Of a stretch of DNA of 64,000 nucleotides, positions 11,082 to 22,099 are shown in pieces; positions within the stretch are counted from its first letter, which is position 1; each line of letters opens with the position of its first letter. This DNA is from Falciphora oryzae (taxonomy: Eukaryota > Ascomycota > Sordariomycetes > Magnaporthales > Magnaporthaceae). The DNA is taken from contig JNVV01000012.1 of NCBI GenBank assembly GCA_000733355.1, positions 709,655 through 773,654 on the forward strand. Reading direction: 5' to 3'. The position numbers and the translations under genes were made by a program. The notes beneath the pieces are model-generated. The model did no database searches, was not told the origin of the DNA, and saw only the letters and a list, made by a program, of their open reading frames with translations.

Positions 11082-12697
11082 TTACACCCCAGACCAGCGC
11101 CCCTGCTTGCCCACAGCCCCACGTGAGGCACTGGCAGCCCTGCACCGGACCGGGCTCGAGGCGCCGACTAGGCTCCGCCTCGCAGCCGGCGGCTTCCTTG
11201 GGGACACGCCATCCAGCGAGAGCGCGAGGGTGGCGAGGGCGCGGCCCGCGGCTTTGGCGTTGGTTGTGATGGCGTCCCAGTCGATGTTGTCGATGGTGTC
11301 GCAGGCCTGGTGGTAACACGGGTCCTCGCCCGTGTAGATGCTGGCGGTCGGGATGCCGACGGCGACGAAGCTGGCGTAGTCTGAGCCCGTGTCGAAGTCG
11401 CTAATGTATAAGAAAGCCCGGCTAGGTTAGCAAAGTAACAACGGTGGGGACGGCCGGGGAAAAAAGTAGATTCGGCGACGGAGCAAGAGCACCCACGCGT
11501 ATGTCACGAGCTTGCCCTTGGACTCGAGGTAGGTCGACAACAGGACTGGGCCGACGCCGCTCTGCTCGTTCCGGGCGAGCTCGTAGATGGGGTCGACCGA
11601 TCCGATCATGTCGTAGTTGAAGTAGTACCGAATCGCATCGGCCTCGGTGGCGTTGAGGGCCTGCGTGTAAGCCTTGGAGCCGACGAGGCCCGACTCTTCG
11701 GCCCCCCACCAGGCGAACCTGATCTTGTGCGGGAACCCTCTGTATTTCTTGATGGAGCCCATGATTTCAAGAACCGCCGAGCTGCCGCTCCCGTCGTCGT
11801 TTATCCCAGGCCCCTGGATCACGCTGTCGAGGTGGGCGCCGATCATGATGACCTTGTTGGGGTCGCCCTCCTTGGTCTCCGAGATGACGTTCCAGGACTC
11901 CCTGATGTCGTATGAGTTGTCGACGAGGAGCGACACAAGCACCTGCTCCCCCGCAGCTAGCCGTGCTTTCCACGCCAATCCGACCTCCTGAGTGATGATG
12001 CCGACGGGAACAATGGAGCCTCTGTTTTCGGCGCCGAGGGTCAGAGAAATGATGGCGTTCCCAGGCCTGTTGTTCCAGACAAGCGCCCCGACAGCCCCGT
12101 GCTGCTTCGCCAGGGCCAGCTTCTCGGACACGGCACAAGTGCCCCGCTTGATGAGCGCGATTTTCCCGGTTGCATCGATGCCCGTCCACTGCTCCGGCAG
12201 GCAGCCGGACCCGTTGACGTCGTCGACAGGGGTGTCGATGAGCGGCACGGCCTTGAAGTCGCCAGCCACGTTGTACTGTGGCGACAGCACGATGACGTCC
12301 TCGCCCTCGGGCCCCGTCACCTTGATCTGGCGCAGGTCCTCGAACCAGTACGAGAAGGGGTGGAGGTGGGTATCCATCTCGTTGGCGAACCGCTTCTGCG
12401 CGCACTCCAGCACAAAGTCGACCGAGGCCTTGTAGCCCGTCGTGCCGAAGGCGCGGTTGCCGCCGTTGTCGCGCGCGATCTTGTTCAAGTTCCAGAGCAC
12501 GCGCTGGATCCTGATTTGCATTGTGCGCGGTCGCGTGGTCAGTACCGCCATTTCATCATGATGGGTTGCCAGCGACGAGCCTACCCGGTCGTGGTAATGT
12601 CCGCCTCGACCTTGTCCGCCGTGAGGGGTTCATTGGCAACGACGCATATCGGTGAAGCCAGCCCGAGGGCAGCCGCAAAATAGGTCGTGGGTCGCAT
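11082..12697 (-). CDS. Secreted M28 aminopeptidase (aminopeptidase Y type) with PA domain
   Basis: Three exons: 12697-12585, 12510-11497 and 11400-11082, joined across introns of 74 nt (GTAGGC..AATCAG) and 96 nt (GTGGGT..CATTAG), giving 481 residues. A signal peptide starts MRPTTYFAAALGLAS. A protease-associated domain (about residues 100-230) precedes the peptidase domain. Zinc ligands of M28 are visible in order: GAHLDS, GINDDGSG, WWGAEESG (the EE pair), YDMIG, and YHQACDT near the end. The family removes N-terminal residues from peptides outside the cell or in the vacuole. Exon 2 alone forms a long ORF, but its apparent start at 12551 lies inside intron 1; the upstream exon supplies the signal peptide. 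No nearby gene suggests a pathway. Confidence 0.92.
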
Positions 12698-13860
12698 GAT
12701 GATTTACGAGCGTTTGCTACCACTAGACAAGGTGCGAGAAATACAGAAGTCCGGGAAATGGGCAGTTCCCTCCACCTCGATATTTATACACCGCAGGGCT
12801 GCCGATGGGCAAGGGCCAGCTTCCCGCCTACCTGCATGGGAGCGGCCGCTAGCGCGTAAGCATTCTGAGTACGACAGGGAGGAGGCAAGTGGCTAGGAGA
12901 ACAGGTATTGGGTCCGGCTAATTTGAATCGAAAGAGCTATGCATGGTCGCCGGTGCCATCCGCAGCTTCGGCTTCCGCCTTGGGATGCATGGTACCTGGA
13001 AAACGTTCCCAATTGCACGACCCTGATCAGAAAGCCGGGTGTTGTATGCAGCCTGCGTATTTCAGAGCCAAGATAAGCTTGATCTGCTTCGCTGCTGACG
13101 AGAGATGCAGCGCAATATTGCATACCGGCCAGTCCCAAAAGGGCAGGTGTTTTAGGAGGGCTGGAAAGCCCAATCCGTTACGAACTTCTCCGGTCCCGGT
13201 GGCGTTCGGCCGAAACGATACTTGAAGCTGAGGAGGGAGGGAGTCCGCAGACTGCCCTCCGTCAACATGGAGCTGAGGGCTTGCACAGTCATTCTCTCGG
13301 CCGAGGAGGCCTAGAACCGCCACGTTAGGCATAGATGCGTGCAAACGCCGCCTACACACCATAGAAGAAATAATATGCTCCAATGACACATGGTCCCGAA
13401 AGCCTTGCTAGGTGAAGTGCGTCTCAAGGCCCAATAGCAGTGCAACACATGCAAGCGGGTCGGAGCCCTAAGAGTTGTGGCGGCATCTAGAACGATGATG
13501 TGGGGAAATAACAAATCAACCAGGCAGGCTTGCATCAACACCCATAGTTAGCGCAATAAATCTGCATCTTCGTTTATGCTAGGGGCCGACTGGATGCCGT
13601 GGTTTGTGGCCAGCCCTGAACAGCGGAAGTATGCGAGCTTTCGAATCTCTTAGGTTTATTTACCAGGTTAGTGTGAGAAGGCCTCGGATCGCTCCAATCT
13701 TGTTGATACCATGCTTTGGATCACTGGAGCTCATTCGCAATGCAGCGCCTCTATGATTGATACTCACAATCCAGCGCATCGTCTATTCAGATAGACACTT
13801 CGAGTGATCCATTCTCCGATCCGCCTCTGGTTGGTGCGCGATGGGACGATGAAAGGGAGA
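12698..13860. other. No gene seen
   Basis: The stretch just upstream of the aminopeptidase start (12698-12900) is its likely promoter. Beyond it, ORFs of up to 120 codons occur on the minus strand (13027-13389) without recognisable motifs, and no splice-joined product was convincing. Confidence 0.4.
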
Positions 13861-13864
13861 ACCG

Positions 13865-16150
13865 TGGGCGTCGTCAGCGAATCAACACAACGTCTTCGGC
13901 AGTAGACGATGAATGGGGTTTCATTCCATCAGCGCCTCGCCAAAATGGCCGACCCGGCTATTCCGAGGCTTCTCTGGAACTGGCTGACCTGAGGGACCCC
14001 GAGTCTCACACGGAGCACAGCGGGAGCCATACAAGGACCCTCCGTTCAACAAACTCCCCAGGAGACGGTTCTTCATCTGCTTTGACGGCACGTGGCAGAA
14101 TGCAGTGGGCGAGCGCCAGCCTATGACAAACGTTGCGCGCTTCGCCCCCTCCGTCAGAGCCATAGACGACAATGATGTCTCGCAAGTCGTGTACTACGCT
14201 AGTGGCATCGTTCCACGCCCGACAACACGGCCAAGGCCTCCCGGGGCGAAGATCTGCCCTCCAAGATGGCAGATGCTGGGCAATATAGCAAAGTTTTTTT
14301 TCTTTTTTTGGAGGGGGGTCTGGGAGAGGTAACTGGTTGCCATTAACTCCCCAGCTCAGTCTTATGGAGCTCTAAGCTGATGATCAGATTTAACGCAGGC
14401 ATCATTGCAAACCTCCTCAATGCATACCACTTTCTCTGTCTTAATTACAGCCACCATGATCCTACAGATGAGATCATACTGGTCGGCTTCTCTCGAGGAG
14501 CATACACCGTCCGGTACCTGGCTTCGTTCATTAGCACAGCTGACCTCTTGAGAAGGAGATACATCCTCTTGCTGGAAGAATTGTTCTAGGAGTAGATCGA
14601 TCTTGCCGGGTCGAGAATGCCCGGGGGTTGCGACATTGATGGCGAGGGAGGAGGGAAGGCCCACTTGACGTCTTCGGTCGCTTGGCAAGGCAAGGCGTGC
14701 TCCGCAAGGTCGACATCGAGGCCTGCGCGGAGTGGGATTGCGTTAGCTCCCTACGCTGGACCGTACTTCCGAAGTACATCAGCATGGTCCCCAGCCGCGT
14801 CGAGAATGCATTTCACGCCCTCGGGCTTCATGAGGAACGCAGCAGCTTCAAGCTCGAGACCTGGAAAAGCATGGAGACAAGCCCTGAAGGGGACAGCCGG
14901 CCGAGGGTCGCCCAGTGTCCGTTCTACGGGTGTCACGCCAACGTCACCGGTGGAATAAAGGATTCCAGCTTGTCGACAGTCAGCCTGCTCTGGATGGTGT
15001 CGCAAATTCAGGGGGTGTGCGGTACCGCGTTCTCCCAGGACGCGCTGTTGAGCGTGTGGGCACCCAAGGCCGTGGAGAAAATGTCGTGGCGCCCACGACA
15101 GAAGCGTCATTGGAAGAGTTCGATCAAAGAGGTTATCCTTGGCAAGACACGCAAGCAGGTGGGTTCCGTGGGCAAGAGCCAGGAAGCGCACCACCAAAGA
15201 GATGATCCTGGATGAGATCCATAAGCAGGTGCTTGCGATAGGTGAGAAGCCTCATTGGCCCCTTCATCATACAACAGACAGGCAATCGCAGCATTGGCCG
15301 GCTGGCTGATGGGAGCATTCCGAAGGATACTGATGCGCTCTCCTTCTAGGCGACGTAGGCCAGTCCCGCACCGGCTTCCGGCAGCTAATGCCTGTGAACA
15401 AGCATGCCCATGGGCACCTGCTCCCGTGCCTGTGGCCATGTTCAGGGCACAAGTCAGCCTTGCATCCGCATACTTCCGGATGCCCAACCGGCCTTTGGGG
15501 CTCAGTGTGCACTTTTCGGTGGCCATCCTGAAGGACGAAGGCGAAAGGCGTTTCAACCTAAACACCTGCCCATCCCTTCGCCACTTCGGGTTCGACCGCA
15601 AACGCCGGTATTGGTTTCGAGAAAACGCGCCTGTGGTGGAGGAGAGTGGGTGGCGATCGAGTAGGGACTGAGCGTACGGCCGAGGGCGACTTGACCCTAG
15701 CAAGATCCGCTCGCATGATATCGAGCTTGAGTTACTTGACAGATGGTACCACAAGTCCATAAACAAAGGCTTGAGGCATCCAACACGTGATTATCACAAT
15801 GCAATAGCATCGGGGAGGCCAGATACAGCCCCAGCTCATGAGGATGACGGACTGGAAGCATCTCTGATATGGCTGCTGTGGAACGAGAGCTCAGACCTGC
15901 AGAAGCTGAATTCGGAAAGAACACAGAGGGACGAACAGTCCAGGCAGGGGGGCGGGGGAGAGTATGACGAGGAGGAAGAAGAGTACGACGAGAACGGGTC
16001 GCACAACCGGGACGGTCATGACTGCCCGGATCCCGTCCGGTCCCTGCAGGGCTTCTCCCACCGAGAGGAGCATCATGGGTCCTACCAGCTCTGTGACTCG
16101 AGAGATGATCTGATTCGGGTCAAGGAGAACCCCCAGGATTGGGATCACCC
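13865..16150 (+). pseudogene. Broken DUF2235 alpha/beta-hydrolase-like gene
   Basis: Pieces of one protein appear in order in different frames: a Ser-rich N-terminal part (about 13865-14100), the DUF2235 opening FFICFDGTWQNAVGE and TNVARF (about 14040-14220), the nucleophile elbow in DEIILVGFSRGAYTVRYLA (14380-14589, G-F-S-R-G), an EACAEWD..LPKYISMVPSRVENAFHALGLHEE block with GCHANVTGG (14682-15100), and acidic C-terminal sequence (15672-16421). DUF2235 includes the catalytic fold of Tle1-type phospholipases and many uncharacterised fungal proteins. Several frame breaks, a T-rich insertion near 14290 and internal stops show that the gene is dead, unless unusually many introns have been missed. 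The catalytic Ser is still encoded. Confidence 0.75.
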
Positions 16151-17112
16151 ACCTCGATCTCGCTCGCGATTCCGTGATGCGCATCACGGTCAGCCCGGGA
16201 GGAGAAGATCGTCTTCAGATCCGAGATGTTTCCTCCCCACTCCTGGTCCTGCTGCGCGCGGCCAGTCCAGGTACGACGGCGCCGGACACTGCCCCTCGCA
16301 TCATACCCATCGGGCTGGGACAAGGAGGTGTGAGGAGGAGACGATCGTCGGGATCTCGCGCGGGAAACCATGGTGGTGCTTGGTAATCGGGGCCGGACTT
16401 GGAGGGCGGCGAGGGAGTTGACGTGTCGCGACGAAGAAAAGGTGCTCGAGGAGGGCTGCTCGTACTGACCAGTCGAGAATGTTGCCTGTAATCCATGCTC
16501 GCTGTCTTTCTCTCTACTTCGAGTCGTTTCGTTGGGGCTAAATGGTTGTTTTCCCCCGCACAATATCTTCCCTTTATTCCCTGCTCCTCCTCCTTCGTCG
16601 CTGTCGTTGCATTGTTTCCATTTCTTCCATATTTCCGCTCGGGGTACACCCTAACCTCGGAATTCGCGCTGAATCTGGCTGGCGCGACATCCACATTTTG
16701 TCGTCGTGTCCTCCTCCGTCGAATACGTGCTGCACGCGTGATCGGGATACCAGGTTATCGACAGACATTTCCCGTCTGGGGGACGATACCCGTGTTGCTG
16801 CTGCAGGTCTGGCCAAGACGCGCACCGCATACCCCGGACAACCCCCTCGCGCGCCCCGGTGCCACCAATAAATGGTATGGGCACAGCCCCCGCCCATTGA
16901 TGTTCGCCCAGCCCACCCCCGTGGCTCCCTTATCACTCCCCCACCCACCCGCTCCCAAATCGGGCTTGGGGCTGGGGTTGGTACTGGTTGGCAGCCGATG
17001 GTCTCCCGTTCTGCTATCTCTTGGCCCTCCAGTATTGTAACCTTGCGCATGGCTGGCAATGTCTTGTCGTTGCCGTTCTTGGACGACGCCTGTTGGTTCT
17101 GTTATTTGCTGC

Positions 17113-17119
17113 TGATAAG
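17113..17119 (+). promoter_or_regulatory. GATA element (TGATAAG), candidate AreA/NIT2 site
   Basis: TGATAAG matches the HGATAR consensus of fungal nitrogen-regulatory GATA factors. It is 318 bp upstream of the ammonium transporter start codon, and a second identical site lies 52 bp further on. Paired GATA sites within a few hundred bases are the usual arrangement at AreA/NIT2-controlled genes. Confidence 0.55.
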
Positions 17120-17164
17120 CCCCCTTTGTCAGCCCGGATCAAGTCCGTCGACTGCCTGATGGCC

Positions 17165-17171
17165 TGATAAG
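17165..17171 (+). promoter_or_regulatory. Second GATA element (TGATAAG)
   Basis: Identical 7-mer to the site at 17113 and in the same orientation, 266 bp before the ATG of the ammonium transporter. Binding is inferred, not shown. Confidence 0.55.
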
Positions 17172-17430
17172 GGAACAGTCAAATATGATGAAATCCAAGA
17201 CATGATGCAGGATGCGCCGCGTCTCAAAAAGGGGCCCGTTCACAAGGCACGCGCCTGGTGAGAGCTCTTCTGCATCTTTTTTTTTTTTTTTTTTTTTCTA
17301 CCCGCGGCCACACCGACGCTCGCACTGTCGTCGCCCTAGCGATTACGTGCAGAATCTAGGCCACGAGACAGAACAACCGGATCGAGTTCGTTGATCCCGA
17401 GACCAGTAATCCACCGGCAATTGCGACGGG

Positions 17431-19107
17431 ATGAACCGGACGGGAGCGCCCGTCCCAGTGACGGAATGGCCCGACTACGGCACGAACCCGCAGGGAGGCG
17501 ACCCCATCACGCAGGACCTCAACGCGCCCTACGACAAGGGTGACCTCTGCTGGATGCTCGTCTGCACCATCTTGTGCTGGCAGATCACACCGGTTTGTGA
17601 ACCTCCGGGCTCCCTCGTTTCCGGAGTCCTGGGTGTCTCTGCACTGGAAGAAAACGCGACACGACAAAGCTGACGCATGCCTCCCCTCCACACCCGCCAC
17701 AGGCCATCGGCTTCCTCTACGCCGGCATGCACCGCCGCAAGGCCGCCCTGACCATGGTGTTCCAGTCGCTCTTCTGCGCCTCGGCCTGCGGCATCCAGTT
17801 CTGGGTGTACGGCTACTCGCTCTACCAGTCGCGCGCCGACGGGCCCTTCCTCGGCAACCTCTCGCTCGCCGGCCTGCACAACGTCCTGGCCGCGCCCTCG
17901 CTCGCGAACCCGGACATCCCCGATATCCTTTACGCCTGCTTCGGCTTCACGTTCGTCACCGCAACCGCCATGATCCTCGCGGGCGCCATGCTCGAGCGCG
18001 GGCGGCTGTGGCCCAGCATGGTGTTCCTGCTCTGCTGGACCACGTTTGTGTACTACATGTGAGTTGCTAGCTGGGCCATTGTTCCGTCTCGGGAGGAGAA
18101 GGCTTTGCTGACCGCATGTCGCAAACACCCGCCGCAGTCTAGCGTTCTGGGAATGGAATCCCAGCGGCTGGCTTTACAAGTTCGGCGTCTACGACTTTGC
18201 GGGCTCCGGACCCGTGCACATCGCCTCGGGCTTCAGCGCGCTGGCCTGGTCCATGATGCTGGGGCCGCGCCTTACCGACAACACGGCGGCGACGCGCAAG
18301 CGGGCCGTGATCCACTTCAAGCCGCACAACCCGTTCCTGGTCGGCCTGGGCACCGTCTTCATCTGGTTCGGCTGGTTCGCCTTCAACGGCGCGTCGACGG
18401 CCAACCTGTCGCTGCGCAGCATCTACGTCGTCGTCAACACCAACCTGGCGGCCTGCGGCGGCGGGCTGGGCTGGTCGGCCCTCGAGTACCTGCACAGCCG
18501 CAAGTTCTCGATCCTGGGTTTTTGCTCCGGCATCATCAGCGGCCTCGTCGGCATCACGCCGGCGGCGGGCTACGTGCCCGTGTACGTGGCGGCGCTGATG
18601 GGGGCGCTGACGTCGGTGTGCTGCTTCTACACCAACAAGTACAAGTACCTGCTCTCCGTCGACGAGGGGCTCGACATCTTTGCCATCCACGGCATGGGCG
18701 GTTTCGTCGGCGACATCCTGACGGGCATCTTCGCGGCCAAGTTCGTCCCGGCCCTCGACGGCGTCAGCGGCGACACGTACGCGGGCGGGTGGTGGGAGCA
18801 CAACTGGCGCCAGGTCGGCGTGCAGCTGGCGGCGGCGACGGCGTGCGCGTCGTGGGCGTTTGTGGTGAGCTGCGTCCTGCTCTTCATCATCAACAAGATC
18901 CCCGGCCTGCGCATCCGCGCGACCGAGGACGACGAGATCAGGGGCCTCGACTACAAGTACCTGCACGACGTCGACGACCACTCGGGCTTTGACGGGCTGC
19001 ACACGCCGCACGAGGGCGTGCCCTTTTCGCAGAGCAGCGGCAGCCCTCGCCGGGACCCGGTCGAGGCGGTGACCAAGCAGGTTAGCACAGAGGCGAAGAG
19101 GGATTGA
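17431..19107 (+). CDS. Ammonium transporter, Mep/Amt family
   Basis: Three exons: 17431-17592, 17703-18058 and 18138-19107, with introns of 110 nt (GTTTGT..CCACAG) and 79 nt (GTGAGT..CCGCAG), giving 495 residues. The chain has the 11-helix Amt layout with an extracellular N-terminus beginning MNRTG. Diagnostic motifs are GFLYAGMHRRKAALTM, DFAGSGPVHIASG with the first pore His, WFGWFAFNGAS, NLAACGGGLGW, and DIFAIHGMGGFVGDI with the second pore His. The C-terminal cytosolic tail begins IPGLRIRATEDDEIRGLD, the conserved gating region, and ends in a Ser/Pro-rich stretch. The protein imports ammonium at the plasma membrane; which Mep paralogue (sensor or bulk transporter) cannot be told. Two GATA sites upstream suggest nitrogen-catabolite control. 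Confidence 0.95.
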
Positions 19108-20063
19108 GAGGCGGGTTGCGGCTATTTGTGATAAATAATGCGGTATAATGTTTTGTTGTTTTTTGGGTGGTTAGATTTTTCGGTGGAGAGATCGGATTAG
19201 CAAACATCCTCAGTGCTTTTCAAACGTCAAATGGCGGCGCCAGTCCTTGTGGTCGCGTGATCCAGCGAGGGCCTGGCCAACGTCCAGTGGGGTAAACGGC
19301 TCTTGTAGTTGCCCAGGAGATATGACGAATTCCGCTCTGACATGGTGAATTGCAACCAGGACCCAGGGGAGCACGGATTGAACTCTGTGAGATTGGCACT
19401 GGACCAAGCACTCAACGGGGTCTGGGGCGCAACCTTGAGGCGAGTCAGGGGAAGATGGGGTCGATTACGTTAGGCACGTCGAGGTGCCGCCAATTCCGCC
19501 CACATTGAGGCTCTGGTCAAAGACAAAGCCGTCAGCTTTTCTGGTTTTCTCAGCTCCCCACGGCACTCGCCGGTGTCAACCAATAGTTTCGACACAGCCT
19601 GGGGCTGAACTTGCAGTCCAGGACATCCACTGGACGCCCGTTAGCGTCAAGAAGAACTCGGGCGTCTTCCAAAAGGTGGCGTTTTTCGGTGCCAGAAGCG
19701 GCGTCGGTCTTGTCGGGCACAACAGGAGCTTCGTTGGACCTGCCTATCTTGGACAAGCACGGCGGGGACACTCTTCAGCCAGTCCCGATGCCACCCCCAC
19801 ACCATTGGTGGGCAACGTCACAGCGATGCGGGCGGCCGAGTCGGGCGAAACGCGAGCAGCGCGGGAGCGTGCTGCATAAAGGCGAAGATGGCCGCCTTCC
19901 GCGGTGCTGTTTCCCCAGGCCTATCACCCAGGCCTCTCAAGGGAACCGGCGGGAAGACGGCGCGCAAGTGTGACTTGGGAACCAGGCCAAGCAACCGGGC
20001 TTCTCTGTGGCAGTTGCACGTCCAAGTAACCAACTCTCGGCACGCCCTCCACGACACTCAGCC
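19108..20063. other. No gene seen
   Basis: The space between the ammonium transporter and gamma-glutamyltransferase genes. A minus-strand ORF near 19550-19770 (including LLDANGRPVDVLDCKFSPRL) reads like protein for about 40 residues but has no partner exons. It may be a gene remnant. Confidence 0.4.
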
Positions 20064-21900
20064 ATGCATTTCCCGCGCCGGCGTCGCAGCGGCCCCGGCC
20101 TGAGCGCCGCTCCCCGCCGTCTCCTGACGTTGGCTCTGGCGGCCGCCAGCGTGCCGACTCCTCGCGGTGGCGGCGTGCTTGCGGCCAGCATCCCGTACGG
20201 CGGGGAGCCCCGGATAGGCGCCGTGGCGTGCGAGACGGACGTGTGCTCGCGTATCGGCACCGACCTCCTCAAGCGCGGCGGCACTGCCATCGACGCCGTT
20301 GTCGGCACCGTCATTTGTGTCGGCACCATCGGCATGTACCACAGCGGCATCGGCGGCGGCGGCTTCATGCTGGTGCGCGCGCCCAATGGGACTCACGAGT
20401 TTATCGACTTCCGAGAGACGGCGCCCGCCGCCGCGTCCGAGGACATGTACAAGGACAACCCCAGCGGGAGCCAGCGCGGTGGCCTGGCCAGGTAAGAAAG
20501 AAAGCCACTGGATATGACCGGCTTGGGTTTTATTTGCTAACCATCGACCCCGGTGTTTCAGTGGTGTACCTGGCGAGCTCCGAGGCCTTGAATATGCCCA
20601 CAAGAGATACGGCAGACTCCCATGGCGAGACCTGCTGGCTCCGGCTATCAAGCTGGCCCGCGACGGCTTCACCGTCAACGCCGATCTGATTAAGTACATG
20701 GACAGTGTCGTCAGTGCCCCCGGTGCTGGCGGCTTCTTCGAGGAGGACCCTAATTGGGCCGAGGACTTCGCCCCGACCGGCCGCCGCGTCCGCCTCGGCG
20801 AGACTATGACCCGGAAGCGGCTCGCCAAGACGCTCGAGGCCATCGCCGAGCACGGCGCCGAAGCCTTCTACACGGGCGCCATCGCCAACGCAACCATCGC
20901 CGCCCTCCAGGCCGCCAACGGGACCATGACGCTGGCCGACCTGACTAACTACACCGTCGCGATCCGCGCGCCCTCCGAGATCGAGTACCGCGGCTACAAG
21001 GTGCGCAGCTGCAGCGCACCCGCAGGCGGCGTCGTCGCCCTCAGCACGCTCAACATCCTCAACGGCTACGCCGACTTCGGCGCGCCGCAGAACGTCAACC
21101 GGTCGGCGCAGCACCTCAACGAGGCCATGCGCTTCGCCTACGCCCAGCGAACAAAACTCGGCGACCCGTCCTTTGTGCCTGGCCTGGACGCGTACCAGGC
21201 CGGCATGCTGTCGGCGGCAGCCGCGGCCGAGGTGAGGGGCAAGATCAAGGACGAGAAGACGTTCGGGGTCGAGTACTACGATCCGGACAAGATTGAGTCG
21301 CTCGAGACGCCGGGCACGTCGCACATGGCCGCCGTCGACGCGAGCGGCATGGCCGTGTCGCTGACCACGACCATCAACCTCATCTTCGGGTCCAGGTTGA
21401 TGGTGCCCGAGACGGGCGTCATCATGAACGACCAGATGGACGACTTCAGCGTGCCCGGCCGCTCCAACGCGTTCGGCTACGCGCCCAGCCCCGCAAACTT
21501 CATCCGCCCCGGCAAGCGCCCGCTGTCGTCCATGTCGCCCGTCATCGTCGAGGTCGAGGGCGAGAAGGGAACGCAGCCGTACCTGGTCGTGGGCGCCGCT
21601 GGTGGCAGTCGCATCATCACCGCGACGGTGCAGAACGTGATTCACGTCCTTGATGGCGGTAAGAACGCCGCGCAGGCGCTGGCCATGCCCCGCATGCACG
21701 ACCAGCTCATCCCCGCCGTGACGACGTTTGAGTGGGCGTACGACAACTCCACCGTGGGCTACTTGAAGGACCTGGGCCACAACGTCTCGTGGGTCGCGCC
21801 TGGGCAGAGCTCTGCTCAGGCGGTCAGGATGTTGCTCAACGGGACCTTTGAGGCTGCTGGCGAGCCAAGGCTGAAGAATTCGGGCGGCTACGCTGTCTAA
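20064..21900 (+). CDS. Gamma-glutamyltransferase (glutathione hydrolase)
   Basis: Two exons, 20064-20491 and 20562-21900, joined across a 70-nt intron (GTAAGA..TTTCAG), giving 588 residues. An N-terminal basic then hydrophobic segment (RRLLTLALAAASVP) looks like a signal peptide or anchor. Family motifs are present: GGTAIDAVVGTVICVGTIGMYHSGIGGGGFM near the start of the large subunit, RETAP, GVPGELRGLEYAHKRYG, and the autoprocessing site G-T-S-H where Thr395 would become the N-terminal nucleophile of the small subunit. The C-terminal GAAGGSRIITATVQNVIHVLDG is also typical. It cleaves the gamma-glutamyl bond of glutathione and its conjugates, at the cell surface or vacuole. The ATG at 20064 is preferred over an in-frame upstream ATG because it starts just before the signal-like segment. 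Confidence 0.94.
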
Positions 21901-22099
21901 GATTCCGCGTTCAACAGAGGACAGGCCAGTCTCGTCAAGATTCTCGCCATTCAGAAAGGGTGCAAGGATTCAGAGCATTAATCATAGAAGCTAATATGAA
22001 GAAGCAATTGATGATTTTTTAACTGAGGACCCAGGCATCAACACCTGGCTCGTGACCATCCTACCCATCAACACCGCCCCTGGAGCAGCGGCAATTCCT

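Larger units (their letters stand above)
16151..17430. other. Intergenic; upstream region of the ammonium transporter
   Basis: Overlapping ORFs occur on both strands at 16215-17059, but none has a recognisable domain. The last 400 bases contain two GATA elements and a T19 tract (about 17279-17297), compatible with a promoter and 5' UTR. Confidence 0.4.

Noticed and set aside
16215..17059. Overlapping ORFs of 110-181 codons on both strands upstream of the ammonium transporter
   Set aside because: No motif, no conserved-looking segment and no supported splice partners; treated as intergenic.
18105..18992. 295-codon + strand and 290-codon minus-strand ORFs
   Set aside because: Both overlap exon 3 of the ammonium transporter in other frames and are Arg/Ala-rich shadows.
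20530..21780. 416-codon minus-strand ORF
   Set aside because: Antisense to exon 2 of the gamma-glutamyltransferase, which carries all family motifs.
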